A DNA stretch of 64,000 bases from Mycoplasmopsis alligatoris A21JP2 (GCF_000178375.1 NZ_ADNC01000027.1:186001-250000); one strand, 5' to 3'. Numbered from the stretch's first letter, positions 9,941 to 22,297 are shown. The notes: a model not told the origin generated them from the sequence alone. Made by a program: numbers and translations.

Positions 9941-10903
9941 ATGTTAAAAAAACAAGATTATTTAAGTTTTAAAACAAAAGAAGAACTATTTAATAAACAT
10001 GAAAAAGACACATTCAGAATTTGACTTTTTGGTTTTTTAATCTCAACCATTGTTTTATTAGCTTTAGCAATTGCTTCACTAATTGTTGTTATACTTTCTA
10101 AAGACGAAATTATTGAATCATTTTTAGTAAATGTAAAAAACCAATTTCCAAAAGAACCTTTTGAAAGACAAAATCAAATAGCCATGAGTGCTTATGCTAG
10201 CGGACCTTTATTATTGTCAATACTACCTGCTGTTGGTATTATTATAGCTATTGTTTTATTATCATGAGGTTTAAAACAATCATACGAAAAAAAATCGTTT
10301 CACTTATTGTCACCTTGACCAACTACAATTGTTTGTGCAATAGTTATAATTAATGTAATCTTTTTAGTGACATTAATATCAAGACCAGAACAAAGAATTG
10401 ATTTAAGCTCAGCTTCAACTATTCTAAATCTTGTTTATTCTGTTTTATCTATATTAGTATGAGTAATTTTTGGAAGAGAAGCTAGTTATATAAGAAGAGT
10501 ATTTATTACTTATGTAAGAAAAGAACAACAAGCCAAATTTTTTGAAAGTTTTACAAAAATGCAAAAAGATGCAGCTTCAGGAAATAATGATTTTTTAAAC
10601 ATTTTTGGTTCATTTAAACAAAATGAAAATTCAAATAATTCACAAACAAGCACATCTACTGAAGAAAACGCTACTGTAGTTGAAGAAAAAGAAAAATCAG
10701 AAAAAACTCAAAGTGCAACAAACCCTAAATTAGCAAAACATAATTTCACAAAAAACGAAGAAGAACAATTTAAAAAATTATTATCTTTACCAAATGAATC
10801 ATTATTTAATATTGCAAACCGTTTAAATATATATGGTTATGAAGACATGGAAAAAGATGATTTAATAATTCAAATAATAAAAGTAACAAGAACAACTAAA
10901 TAG
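9941..10903 (+). CDS. Membrane protein with C-terminal Rho_N-like motif
   Basis: This 320-residue protein starts behind AGGAG. Residues ~25-55, ~85-110, ~125-147 and ~158-180 are hydrophobic, giving about four TM helices. A cytoplasmic-looking tail follows: a Ser/Asn/Glu-rich linker (~205-265), then about 45 residues whose pattern (LSLPNESLFNIANRLNI-YGYEDMEKDDLIIQII) resembles the Rho N-terminal/SAP-like helix-turn-helix that binds nucleic acid. It sits 25 bases after rluD and is closed by a terminator. The function is unknown; a membrane-tethered nucleic-acid-binding role is inference from the tail alone. Confidence 0.7.
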
Positions 10904-10911
10904 CAAATAGG

Positions 10912-10938
10912 AAAAGACACAATTATTGTGTCTTTTTT
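10912..10938 (+). terminator. Intrinsic terminator
   Basis: Perfect 11-base stem AAAAGACACAA / TTGTGTCTTTT with a three-base loop, ending in a T-run. It lies nine bases after the membrane-protein gene. Confidence 0.9.
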
Positions 10939-11102
10939 CATATTTTTCTTCTAAATTATAATTCAACAAAAGAACAAAATTTTTAAAAATTAATTTATGT
11001 ATTTTAACAAAATAATTTTTTTGTTTATTTTTTAACCTATTATATAGGTAAATAAGTAAATTAAAATATTAATTATTTATGATACACACGGATATGTTGT
11101 TA

Positions 11103-11108
11103 TATAAT
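11103..11108 (+). promoter_or_regulatory. -10 box of the rpsL-rpsG-fusA operon
   Basis: TATAAT at this position lies 60 bases before the rpsL ATG, leaving a ~55-base leader. The rest of 10939-11168 is AT-rich with no gene. Confidence 0.5.
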
Positions 11109-11168
11109 TGTTAAGCTATTTAGATCAAATAGTCCATAATAGAAAAAATAATATGAAAGGATGTAGAA

Positions 11169-11585
11169 ATGCCTACAACAAACCAATTAGTAACAAATGG
11201 TCGTAGTTCAAAAACTAAAAAACAAAATGCTCCTGCACTTAGTTTAATCTACAACTCACTACAAAAAAAGGCTAGAAAAATGCCTTCTCCATTCAAACGT
11301 GGAGTTTGTACTCGTGTTGCAACAATGACACCTAAAAAACCTAACTCGGCTTTACGTAAATATGCCCGTGTTAAATTATCAAACGGAATGGAAGTTACCG
11401 CTTATATTCCTGGTGAAGGACACAACTTACAAGAACACTCTGTTGTATTAATCCGTGGAGGACGTGTAAAAGACTTACCTGGGGTTAGATACCACATCGT
11501 TAGAGGAACACAAGATGCTGCTGGAGTAGCAAAACGTAATCAAGGACGTAGCTTATATGGTGCTAAAAAACCTAAAGCTAAATAA
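11169..11585 (+). CDS. rpsL: 30S ribosomal protein S12
   Basis: This 138-residue protein carries the S12 hallmarks: [11 protein letters not shown] at the N-terminus, [11 protein letters not shown] (the decoding-centre loop with the streptomycin-associated Lys), [24 protein letters not shown] and RGTQDAAGV. The start ATG follows AAAGGA by eight bases. It heads the universally conserved str operon, with rpsG 37 bases downstream. Confidence 0.98.
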   Translation: MPTTNQLVTNGRSSKTKKQNAPALSLIYNSLQKKARKMPSPFKRGVCTRVATMTPKKPNSALRKYARVKLSNGMEVTAYIPGEGHNLQEHSVVLIRGGRVKDLPGVRYHIVRGTQDAAGVAKRNQGRSLYGAKKPKAK

Positions 11586-11622
11586 TTACATAAACAATAA
11601 TTAATTATCGAAAGGAGACATT

Positions 11623-12093
11623 ATGTCAAGAAAGAAAAGTGCACCTATAAGAGAAGTATTGGCTGATCCAGTTTTTAACTCTGTATTAGTTACAAAACTT
11701 ATAAACGCAATTATGCTTGATGGTAAAAAGTCTATAGCTCAAGACATTTTATATTCAGCATTTAATTTAATAAAAGAAAAAACACAAAAAGAACCATTGG
11801 AAGTATTTTTAGCAGCAGTTGAAAATATTACACCTCAATTAGAAATTAGAACAAGAAGAATTGGTGGAACAAACTACCAAGTTCCTACAGAAGTTTCAGC
11901 AAGAAGAAAACAAACTTTATCATTAAGATGATTAGTTCAATACTCAAGATTAAGAAACGAAAAAACAATGGATGTTCGTTTAGCTAACGAAATCATTGAT
12001 GCATCAAACAAAGCTGGTGGAGCTATTAAAAAACGTGAAGATACTCACAAAATGGCTGAAGCCAACAGAGCATTTGCTCACTTTAGATGATAA
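11623..12093 (+). CDS. rpsG: 30S ribosomal protein S7
   Basis: This 156-residue protein starts at an ATG behind AAAGGAG and reads through two TGA (Trp) codons to TAA. Hallmarks are the basic N-terminus ([11 protein letters not shown]), [26 protein letters not shown] and the C-terminal [15 protein letters not shown]. It binds the 3' major domain of 16S rRNA. It lies between rpsL and fusA in the standard order. Confidence 0.98.
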
Positions 12094-12104
12094 TATAGGT
12101 ATTT

Positions 12105-14195
12105 ATGGCAAGAGATTATCTATTATTAGATTACCGTAATATCGGTATTATGGCCCACATTGATGCAGGGAAAACAACAACAACAGAAAGAATTTTATTC
12201 CACACCGGAAAAATTCATAAAATTGGTGAAACACACGATGGAGCAAGTCAAATGGACTGAATGGCTCAAGAACAAGAACGTGGAATTACCATTACTTCAG
12301 CTGCTACAACAGCTTTTTGAAAGGGAAAAAGAATCAATGTTATTGATACTCCTGGACACGTTGACTTTACAGTTGAGGTTGAACGTTCATTGCGTGTATT
12401 AGACGGTGCAGTTGCCGTTTTAGATGCACAAAGTGGTGTTGAACCTCAAACAGAAACAGTTTGAAGACAAGCTACTAACTACAAAGTTCCTAGATTAGTT
12501 TATGTAAACAAAATGGATAAAGCTGGTGCAGATTTTGCCGCATCTATTTCATCTGTTAAAACTCGTTTAGGAGGAAATGCTGTAGCTATTCAATGACCTA
12601 TAGGAGCTGAATCAGACTTTACAGGAATTATTGATTTAGTTACAAAACAAGCATTTACATATAATGGTGAAGCTGATGAAAAAGAATTTCCAACTGAAAT
12701 TCCAGCTGACTTAGTAGATGTAGTTGAAATTAAAAGACAAGAACTTTTAGAAGCAGTTGCTAACTTTGATGAAGAGTTAATGATGATGGTTCTTGAAGGT
12801 GCTGAAGTTAGTGAAGCACAATTAAAAGAAGGAATTCGTAAAGCTACTTTAAGTTCAGAATTCTTCCCAGTTGTTTGTGGAACATCATTTAAAAACAAAG
12901 GGGTAAAGAAAATGCTTGACGCTGTTGTTGATTATTTACCTTCACCACTTGACATCCCATCTATTAAAGCTCACTTAGATGAAGAAGAAGTTGAAGTTAA
13001 AGCAACAGATGATGGTGATTTTGCAGCTTTAGCATTTAAAGTTATGAACGATCCATACGTTGGAACATTAACATTTTTCCGTGTTTACCGTGGAGTTTTA
13101 AACAAAGGAAGTTACGTATATAACTCAACAAAAGGTGAAAAAGAAAGAATTGGACGTATTTTACAAATGCATGCTAACAGTCGTGTTGAAATCGATGAAT
13201 GTCGTGCTGGAGATATAGCAGCTGCTGTTGGACTTAAATTTACAACAACAGGTGATACTTTAATTTCTGAAAAAGCTCAAAGAATAGTTCTAGAAAAAAT
13301 GATTTTCCCTGAACCAGTTATTTCTCAAGCTTTAGAACCAGAATCAAAAGCTGCTACTGAAAAATTATCTTTAGGATTACAAAAATTAGCTGCTGAAGAT
13401 CCTACTTTTAGAACTTATACAGATGAAGAAACAGGACAAACAATTATTGCTGGAATGGGTGAATTACACTTAGACATTATTGTTGACCGTTTAAAAAGAG
13501 AATTTGGAGTTCAAGCTAAAGTTGGTGCACCACAAGTTTCATACCGTGAAACAATTACAAAAACTGCTGAAGTTGAAGGAAAACATATCAAACAATCAGG
13601 AGGAAAAGGTCAATACGGTCACGTTTGATTGAAATTTGAACCAAACCCTGACAACGGATTTGAATTTGTTGATAAAATTGTTGGTGGAAAAATTCCTAAA
13701 GAATACATTAAACCAATTCAAAAAGGTCTTGAAGAAAAAATGGCAATTGGTATTTTAGCTGGTTACCCTATGATTGACGTTAAAGCAACATTATTTGATG
13801 GATCATACCATGATGTCGATTCATCTGAAATGGCTTACAAAATTGCTGCTTCTAAAGCTCTTACAAAAGCAAAAGATGCTATTGGTACAGTATTATTAGA
13901 ACCTATTATGGACGTTGCTGTAGTTGTACCTAGTGATCACATCGGAGATGTAATTGGTGATTTATCACGTCGTAGAGGATTAGTAAACGATCAAGAACAA
14001 AGAAATGATGGTGCTACAATAGTTAGAGCCGCAGTTCCTCTTGCTGAAATGTTTGGTTACTCAACTGAATTACGTAGTATGACAAGTGGACGTGGAACAT
14101 ACCAAATGCAATTCCATCACTATGAAAAAACTCCTAGAAACATTTCAGATGAAATTGTTAAAAAGAGAAACATTCAAAACAAAGATGAAGAATAA
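12105..14195 (+). CDS. fusA: Translation elongation factor G
   Basis: This 696-residue protein has all GTPase motifs: AHIDAGKTT (G1), RGITITSAA (G2), DTPGHVDF (G3) and NKMDKAGAD (G4). Domain IV starts with [10 protein letters not shown], where the Trp is TGA, and the C-terminal domain has [11 protein letters not shown]. It catalyses ribosome translocation. The start ATG lies 12 bases after rpsG; the ribosome-binding signal there is weak. tuf does not follow in this window; the operon ends at a strong terminator. Confidence 0.98.
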
Positions 14196-14246
14196 TAATT
14201 CTTTGCTAATAATTAATTTATTAACCTTTAGCATAGGTTAATAAGA

Positions 14247-14280
14247 AAAAACCACAACGAGTTACGTTGTGGTTTTTTTA
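14247..14280 (+). terminator. Intrinsic terminator of the str operon
   Basis: Perfect stem AAACCACAACG / CGTTGTGGTTT with loop AGTTA, then T6. The following 14281-14560 is AT-rich and gene-free; it ends with a GGAG ribosome binding site for the GH84 gene. Confidence 0.92.
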
Positions 14281-14560
14281 TAATAATATTGAAAAAAATA
14301 TTGTTTTTTAAACATGAAAAATAAATACTTTTTAGATTGAAAAAATATTTCTTAATTTTGAATTAATAATTCACTTGTTAGTCATTTTTTGACATTTTTT
14401 AGGCTTTTTTTGTAAAAAAATATATAAAAAATGATACAAAACTCAATTCAATTAAATTTAATTCATTGAAAAAGTGAATGATTTTTTCCACAATTTGTTC
14501 CTTATTTTTATTTATTTAATATATATACATAGTCATATATAAAAATTAAAGGAGTTGATT

Positions 14561-17500
14561 ATGAAAAACAAAAGAAAAAAGTTGCTTATTTTATCTAGTG
14601 CATCAGTACTAGGTGTTGTAGCACCTTTAATTGCAATTTCGCAAAATTCTAACGCAAACCAACCTGAAGTAACAATGAAAAAAGATTATGTTATTACACC
14701 TAATCCTCACAAAGTTACTTATCAAGAAGGTTCATTTATTTTAAGGGACAAATATAGCTTATCAAAAACAGATATCGATGAAGCTACTGCACTTAAATTA
14801 AGTGAAATTACTAAACTTAAAGGAATGACGTTAAGTAATAAAAAGAATGACAAAGTTACAAATATTACTCTTGTTGATATAACAAAAAACGACGCATTAA
14901 AAAACCAGGTTTTAACAAAACACAAGGCAGATTTTGATGCTAAGGTATTTGAAAAAATAGATGGTCATGTTTTAATCATTAAAGATGGAAACATAACTGT
15001 AATAGGAAAAAATGCCGATGCATTATTTTATGGATTAGTTACATTACTTGATATTTTAAAACAATTAAATGGTTTAGAACTACGTAATTTAGTAGTAGAA
15101 GATTACGCAGATACATCTATTAGAGGTTTTATTGAAGGATATTATGGAATTCCTTGATCTAATGAAGATAGAATGTCACTTATGAGATTTGGTGGTAAAC
15201 TAAAAATGACTTCATACATTTTTGCACCTAAAGATGATCCATATCATGGACAAAAATGATACGAATTATATCCACCAGAAGAGCTAGAAAAAATTAAAGA
15301 AATGTCGCATGTTGGTAACATGTCTAAAACTAGATTCGTTTGAACAATTCACCCATTTATGTCTGGACGTAGATTTGGAGCTAACGAAGCAAATTTTGAC
15401 AAAGATTATGCTTCAATGGTTGCTAAATTTGAACAACTATATAGCGCAGGAATTAGACAATTTGGTGTTTTAGCCGATGATGTTGGTTCAGTTCCACGTA
15501 CCGTTGTTATTAAAATGATGAAAAAATTAGTTGAATGAGGTAAACAAAAAGGTGATGTTTACGATTGAGTATTTTGTCCTGCTGGATATACATATGCTTG
15601 AACTGACATGCAAGAACTAAATGATTATGATCCAGAATTTCCTAAAGAGGTTCAAATTTTTTGAACTGGAGATACAGTAACTGGTCACATTAACAGACAA
15701 ACGCTTGAACACTTTAGAAGAAGCAAAAAAAGAGCTAATCAAGAAGATAGAAGAGCACCATTATTCTGATTAAACTGACCAGTTAATGACATTAACAAAA
15801 AAAGAATGTTGATGGGTAAAGGTGAAGTTTTACATAACGACATTACTCCAGATGATTTAGTAGGTGCTGTAACAAATCCAATGCAAGAAGCAGAACCTTC
15901 TAAAGTAGCTATTGCTGCAGTTGCAGACTATACTTGAAATATCGGAGCGTTTAATGCTGATAAATCATGAGCCAATTCATTTAGATATATAGATGAAAAT
16001 GTTCCTGAATCATTAAATAGATTATCATGACACATGTCTGATCCATCTCCAAATGGTCATAGATTAGTTTTAGGAGAGTCAGAAAATATTGTTAATGATT
16101 TAACAGCATTAAGTGCAAATTTAAAAACAAATACTGCTTTAACACAGTCAAATATGGAAAAAATAGTAACTGAAATGAATTTAGTTATTGAAGCTAGCAA
16201 AGATGTGCTTGTAAATATGAAAAATAAAAGATTTTTAGAGCAATACACACCTTTTGCAAAAGCTATAAGTGCCAATGCTAAAGCTATTTTGGGATTTATG
16301 GAAGCATATAAAGACTTTAATGAAGGAAACAAAAATACTGGTTTTGCTAAATATGTGCAAGCTATAAAGGATTATGAAGAATCTCATTTATACCAACACA
16401 TTATAATAAGTGGTTTAACTAAAACTGAACCAGGTTCAAAAAGACTTAGACCATTTATGGAAGAGTTAAAAACAAAAACTTCCGAATTATTTAATGATTA
16501 TGTTTTTGATAGATCTTTTAAAGGAATTCAAAAAACTACTTATTCTACAAATATTAAAACCGCAAGTAAAGATGGATCAATAGAAAATATTTACGACAAA
16601 AATCCAGAAACAGGTATTTTATTTAAAGGTGCTCCAAGAAAAGGTGATGAATACAAAGTAGAATATGCCTTACCTAGAACTATTTATGGATTACATATAA
16701 AGCAAGCTTATCCAAACCACACAAGTGATTACTTTAAAAAATATAAGGTTGAATATACAAGTGACGGAAAAGACTGAAAAGACATTGAAAATCCTGGAAA
16801 AGAATATACAACTGTTGATTTAGACTTATATAAATTAAAACTTGATAACGTTAAAGGAATAAGAATAGTTAATAGTCAAGATCAAAATGGCACATGAACC
16901 GGTCTTAAAGAGTTTGAAGTAGACTTTATACAAAAAATTGAAAAACAAAAACCTAATAAAGCTGAAATAGAAGACTTGATTTTACCTAAAGATTGAACAT
17001 TTTATAACGGAAGAAAAGAAAACATATATGACAATAATCTTTCAAGTTATGGTTGATTAAAATTTCCTAAAGATACATACAAAGTAGGAGATACAGTCGC
17101 AATTAAATTAAAAACAGCTGTTTCTGAAGGGGTTGTTAATTTAAAATTAGGACGTCATGATAGAGATAACGACAGAATTAAAAAGTTTGATTTAGAATAT
17201 ACGACTGAAACACAATTAAATAATAACACTGTTTGAACTAAATTAGGTTCTTATGAAAACGATGTAACAGTAAGAGCTAAATTTAAAAGCACATCAAATA
17301 AACCTGTTACTTTTATTAGAGTGAAAGTAAATGAAAAAGGAAATTCATGAGTAGCATTTAGAGACTTTTCCGTTGATTTACCTTTAGAATTAGCAGATGA
17401 TCCGATTATTAGTAATGTTATTTATAGCAAAGAAGAGAAAAAAATTGTAATTGCTGAAAATGATACAAAACTAATTTTTGACAGCAATGATAAAACATCA

Positions 17501-20119
17501 GCGCACTTTAAAACAAATCAAGTTGATGGAAATCAGCCAAATAATAAAAGGGATCATATTTTAAAAGATAGTTATATCGGAGTAGAGCTAGAAACTCTTT
17601 CAAAAATTGGAAAAGTAGAAGTAATTATGGGTAGACATGATACCGATGATGATTATATGAAAGGTGCGGTCCTTGAATATTCAATTGATAATAAAACTTG
17701 AACAGAATTAGAGAAATATGAAAATCAAAGACATATTATTTATAAATCTGATTTAAGCTCTGAACCAATTAAAGCAAAATATTTAAGATTAAAATCTACT
17801 AAAGAACACAAAAATTGAATCGGAATTAGAGAATTTAAAGTTTATGGTTATGAAAATAATTTTAATACTGTTTTATTGACAAATAAACAACAATCTACAA
17901 GTCAAGTATATGCAAATTACACTTTAAATAGTGGTAATTATGTTGTTAATCCAACTAAAAATATAACGCTAAAAAATGGAGAATTCATTAAAGTTGATTT
18001 ATTGCGTAATTCTCTTCTAAAAACAGTTGAGTTAGATGCTGCTAATAAGGATAAGTTAACTGGTGAGTATTCAATGAATGATTACTTGTATTTACCATTT
18101 CCTCAACTTGGGGCAAATCCAACAATTAACGCTAGATATATTAGATTACAAAATAATACTGGAAAAGACTTAACTTTTGATTTACAAAGACTAGACATAA
18201 AAACAGTCGAATACGCTGCACCGTCAGTTATATTTACAAATATGGGTGCTGAAAATGGAAACGACAAAACATCAAATCTATTTGACATGGATCCAACAAC
18301 CTACATGAAACTAAAAAATAGACAAAAAGCTGGCGAATACACAATTATTGATATGGGTCGTGAAATTGATTTAAAAAACTTAAAACTAGTAACAAATGAT
18401 TCAAATAAAGATTATATTCGTGATGCAGATATTTACATTTCTACAACTAATAAAGATGGTGATGAAGGTTGAGAAAAAGTTATGAGTATTGGTGATGGAA
18501 AACCTGATGCAGATAGTGATGATAAAATTTTAGTAAGTTTTCCAAAACATGAAGTTTCATACAATACCGTAAGTAATGAAAAAATTAATAAAAAAGCTAG
18601 ATACATAAAAATTAAAATGACAGCTGATTACTATGGAAGATGAAGTCAATTAAATGAAGTTGTATGAAACTATGAAAAACCTGAACAAGATTATATAAGA
18701 GAATATATTAATGACACAAATAACAGAAACTTTTTAACAAATACTTCAGATCTTTTCAAAAACCGTTTCTACATGTATAAAGATGAAGATTTAAATACAA
18801 GTTATATTTCTAAAGAAAAAACTGGTACTATGGATTGATTAGTTTCGGATAAAGAAACAATTGAAGCTAATTACGTAAAAATTGTTGCTAAACCAAACAT
18901 GAATGCAAAAGTTAGCGCTGTTTTATATGATGAATCTGCTAAAAAAGAAGAAGTTGTTGAGTTAGGAAAATTACCACTTGCTATTAATGATTTTCACTTG
19001 CCAGCAGGTAAAAAACTATTTAGACTAAGATTTGATTGAAATACAAATCCTCTTGAAATGATCGATGTAGTTTTATTCAAAAAAGACAAACCAAGTACAA
19101 ACAAAAAAGCTGAAGTTGAAGCTTTAAAAACTAAACTAAATTCAAAATTAAGTGATACTTCTATTACTCCAAAAGATTTAGAAGAGCTTAAAGAAGCTTT
19201 AAAAGTTGTTGATGAAGTTACTAAAAATGATAAATATGGTGAAGAAGTTTATGCGCAATTATTAGAAGTTTTAAATAAATTTGATAAGTTAAGCAAAGAT
19301 AATTTAAAAGCTGATAAGGAAGCATTAAAGACTTTATTAACAAATAATAAAACAATTTTTGATAGTGAAAAATACTACACAAGAAATTCATACTTACCAG
19401 TCAAAAAAGCAAAAGAAGCTTTAGAAGCAGGTTTAAGCAATGATAATTTAACTGTTGCTGAATCTGTAAGTTTAATGGAAAAATTCAATAATGCCCTTAA
19501 AGGTTTAGCACATGACAAAACTTGAAAAGATAAAGGTAAACAATTATACGAAGATGTTAAAGAATTAGATAAAGTCTTTTCAGGCAAAAACTTAGAAAAA
19601 GCAAAACCGTTATTTAGTAAATTAAAAGAAATGGTTTCAGAACCAGAAAAAAATACACCACAAAATTTTGAAAAAGTCGTAACAGCCTTATTAGCAATAC
19701 AATCAGGAAAAAATGAAGACACTGTTAATTCAGTTGCAACCTTAAAAGATTCATCTATAAATATTGATAAAATGAAACCTTCTGATATGAAAATGGATGA
19801 TATTAAAATAGAAGGATTTGATACAACTAAATTTAAAGCGCAAGTAGTTAAAGTTACTCCAAACGATAAAACAGGAACTTTAGAAGTTGAATACAATTTA
19901 ATTTCTCTAACTGATGAAAATGTAAAATTAAGGGACACAGTAACACTTGATGGATTTAAAAAAGAAGTTAGCGATGGTGTTAGTGGAACGCAAGATGATA
20001 CAAATACAGTAAAAAAAGGAAGATCTTTAACCGGTAATATAATATTATGAAGTGCAATTGGTGTTATTGTATTAGCAATAATTACCGCAGTTGTCTTAAT
20101 ATTCTTAAAAAAACGTTAA
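14561..20119 (+). CDS. Surface GH84 beta-N-acetylglucosaminidase (NagH/hyaluronidase-like), multidomain
   Basis: This 1852-residue protein begins with a signal/anchor segment lacking a lipobox Cys. The N-terminal domain (~40-185) precedes a GH84 catalytic domain starting with [12 protein letters not shown] at 188. It continues with [19 protein letters not shown] and the catalytic Asp pair D306-D307 (VLADDVG). Several discoidin/F5-8C-like beta domains follow between about residues 660 and 1375. After these comes a charged helical FIVAR-like segment (~1500-1650) and a C-terminal TM helix ending in KKR. GH84 enzymes remove GlcNAc from glycoproteins or degrade hyaluronan-type glycans. Mycoplasma relatives are annotated NagH or hyaluronidase. 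GGAG at 14551 selects this ATG over the in-frame TTG at 14555. Substrate is not decidable from sequence. Confidence 0.9.
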
Positions 20120-20153
20120 TAAAAAAAATTAAACAATAGATATAGGAGGAATT

Positions 20154-20753
20154 ATGGTATTTTATGAATCAGTTTTACTACAAAAATATGAAAAAATTTT
20201 AGGTCTTGACGAAGTTGGACGAGATTCATTAGCTGGTCCAATAGTTGTCGCCTGTGTAATGTTTCCTAAAAATTACCATAATCCTCTAATAAAAGACTCT
20301 AAAGAATTGACTAAAGATCAACGAGATATAGCTTATAAAGAAATTATTAAAGACGCTATTACATATAAATATATTTTCTTAGATAAAGATTTTGTTGATT
20401 TACACAATCCTAAAAAATCATCAATTATTGGGATGGAAAAATTAATTGACTCATATGAACTTGACCAAATTGATTATGTTATAACGGATTATGAAAAAGT
20501 TAATACTAAATTTCAAAGTCGAGCAATAAAATTTGGTGATAAGTATTCTATAACTATTGCAGCAGCTTCTATTGTTGCAAAGGTTATAAGAGATGAATAT
20601 ATGGATAAAATGTCTTTAGAGTATCCAATTTATGCTTTTGATAAAAATAAAGGATATGGTACAAAAGTACATTTAGAAGCATTAAAAAAATATGGACCTA
20701 GTCCTATTCATAGAATTAGTTACAAACCTGTTAAAGATGCTTCTAAAATTTAA
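20154..20753 (+). CDS. rnhB: Ribonuclease HII
   Basis: This 199-residue enzyme starts behind AGGAGG, 34 bases after the GH84 gene. The RNase HII acidic residues are present: GLDEVGR near residue 17 (Asp-Glu pair), the Asp in VITDYEKV, and the Asp in RDEY after AAASIVAKVI. The C-terminal KGYGTKVHLEALKKYGPSPIHR is diagnostic. It removes RNA from RNA-DNA hybrids and misincorporated ribonucleotides. One oddity: the GRG motif that contacts the RNA-DNA junction reads G-R-D (VGRDSLAGP). Confidence 0.93.
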   Translation: MVFYESVLLQKYEKILGLDEVGRDSLAGPIVVACVMFPKNYHNPLIKDSKELTKDQRDIAYKEIIKDAITYKYIFLDKDFVDLHNPKKSSIIGMEKLIDSYELDQIDYVITDYEKVNTKFQSRAIKFGDKYSITIAAASIVAKVIRDEYMDKMSLEYPIYAFDKNKGYGTKVHLEALKKYGPSPIHRISYKPVKDASKI

Positions 20754-20797
20754 AACAAATAAAAAGTAAATATATTTTATTATCATTAAATATAATG

Positions 20798-20833
20798 AAG
20801 AAAAACCAAAGCAATTACGCCTTGGTTTTTCTT
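20798..20833. terminator. Bidirectional intrinsic terminator between convergent genes
   Basis: The stem AAGAAAAACCAA(A)GC / GC(C)TTGGTTTTTCTT is imperfect at one pair and has loop AATTAC. It has A-rich and T-rich flanks and lies between rnhB (plus) and the minus-strand gene ending at 20861. Confidence 0.8.
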
Positions 20834-20860
20834 ATGCTTTAGAATCTTTATAAACTATTT

Positions 20861-21388
20861 TTATTTATACTCTTCTTCACCAGTAACTAAAGATGTTAGG
20901 TCTAAATCTTTTGGGCATGTTAAAAGTTTTTGATCATCACTAAATGAAACATATGCCATTGTATTATATTTACGATTATAAGGTTCTTTTCCTAGAAATT
21001 TTAAATTCATAATAGGTAAATTAACAATATTTCTTTCTTCTTTTACTTTTTCTATAGTGATATATGGATAAATTTCAAGTTCATAATTTAATAAAATATT
21101 TTTTCTAAGCAATTCCTTTTCTTCATCATTAAAAAATTGATTAACATATTCAAAAATATCGTTAATATGTGCTTGTTTTTTTTCATCATCTAAATTTGTA
21201 AAATTTGGATCATTTTTTAGTGAATTATTAATAAATTCTGTGAACTTATTTTTACTTAAATAATCTTTTTGGTCTTTAATACAGGCATTTAAGAAAATTC
21301 TAATAGGTTCTAATTCCTTTATTTTACCAAAATAATATACATATGAATTGTTACATATTGAACAATTTGCTGTTACTCTACTTCCCAT
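20861..21388 (-). CDS. Unrecognised 175-residue protein with N-terminal Cys pair
   Basis: The N-terminus reads ANCSICNNS, a CxxC pair like half of a zinc site, and the only other Cys (LLTCPKD) is near the C-terminus. The middle is charged and helical (residues ~25-110). The C-terminal part has beta-like segments (TMAYVSFSDDQKLL). No signal peptide or TM segment is seen. The start ATG lies six bases after the stop of the hydrolase gene, behind GGAAAA, so the two are co-transcribed. I do not recognise the family. Confidence 0.7.
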   Translation of the reverse strand: MGSRVTANCSICNNSYVYYFGKIKELEPIRIFLNACIKDQKDYLSKNKFTEFINNSLKNDPNFTNLDDEKKQAHINDIFEYVNQFFNDEEKELLRKNILLNYELEIYPYITIEKVKEERNIVNLPIMNLKFLGKEPYNRKYNTMAYVSFSDDQKLLTCPKDLDLTSLVTGEEEYK

Positions 21389-21394
21389 TTTTTC

Positions 21395-22291
21395 CTATCT
21401 TGTAATACTATTTACTAAAAGTGCTTCTTCTTCAGCTTCGTCAACTATATGTGATTCAAAATCATGCAATGAAGTCGATACTAGAGGAGACAATATAAAA
21501 CGTTTTTTACCTAAGATTCTTTTATTTAAAAATATATAAAAATCTCTTGAACTATATCAAATAGGACTATGTCCAGTGCCTAATAAATAAACAGGAATAT
21601 TAATTTCTTTTCCATATTCAATAAATTTATCAGTGTTGATAACTTTGTCATATTTACCTATAATCATTGTAGATTTGTTATTTAAACCTTTATAAAAATT
21701 ATCTAATTTTAACAAACCTTCTTGTTCTAAAATGTTTTGCTTAATTAGTGTTGATCAAACACTATTTTCATTTGCAAAAGCTTCAACCCAAGGTTCTCTT
21801 TTTTGAACAAAATTTATACCTTTTTTTATTCCTTTGCTAATTGTGCTTTGTAATTTAGTTCTAGGTGATTGCACATTGCTAAATAATTTTATAATCACAT
21901 TATCAGCCATTTTTGGATGAATTGTTGAAACAAAGAAAATGTGTTTTATTTTATTTGAATAACCAAGCCTTGCTACAACTCCTCCGCCCATTGAATGACC
22001 AAGCAAATAATTATTTTTTGTTTTTATTTTATTCAATACATAATTTGCCATGTTGAATCATAAATTCATATCAATTTGCTCTTTTTTAATTTCATTTAAT
22101 TCGTTAAAATACTTGCTGCCAGGCATATTTATTGCTATTAAATTAAAGTTGTTTTTATATTCAGATAAAGGAACAATAAAATCAGAACTTGAATTAATTC
22201 CATGTATTGCAATAAGTGTTGAATCGCTTTTATTATCTTGGAAAAAAAGCGGTATTTTTCAATCTAAATAATTTAGTATTTTAAGTTTCAT
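21395..22291 (-). CDS. Alpha/beta hydrolase
   Basis: This 298-residue protein contains AIHGINSS (oxyanion-hole HG), GHSMGGG (nucleophile elbow; Ser is the nucleophile), GKYDKV (probable acid) and GTGHSPIW (catalytic His), in normal order. Three TGA codons encode Trp. It is soluble in appearance, probably an esterase or lipase-like hydrolase; the substrate cannot be deduced. The ATG is six bases from a perfect -10 box and no ribosome binding site precedes it. It heads a two-gene minus-strand unit and is divergent from ecfA1. Confidence 0.88.
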
Positions 22292-22297
22292 AGTTAT

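Noticed and set aside
19375-19938. A 187-codon open frame antisense to the GH84 gene
   Set aside because: It lies wholly opposite a well-supported coding region, has no ribosome binding site and its composition follows the sense codons; it is a shadow frame.
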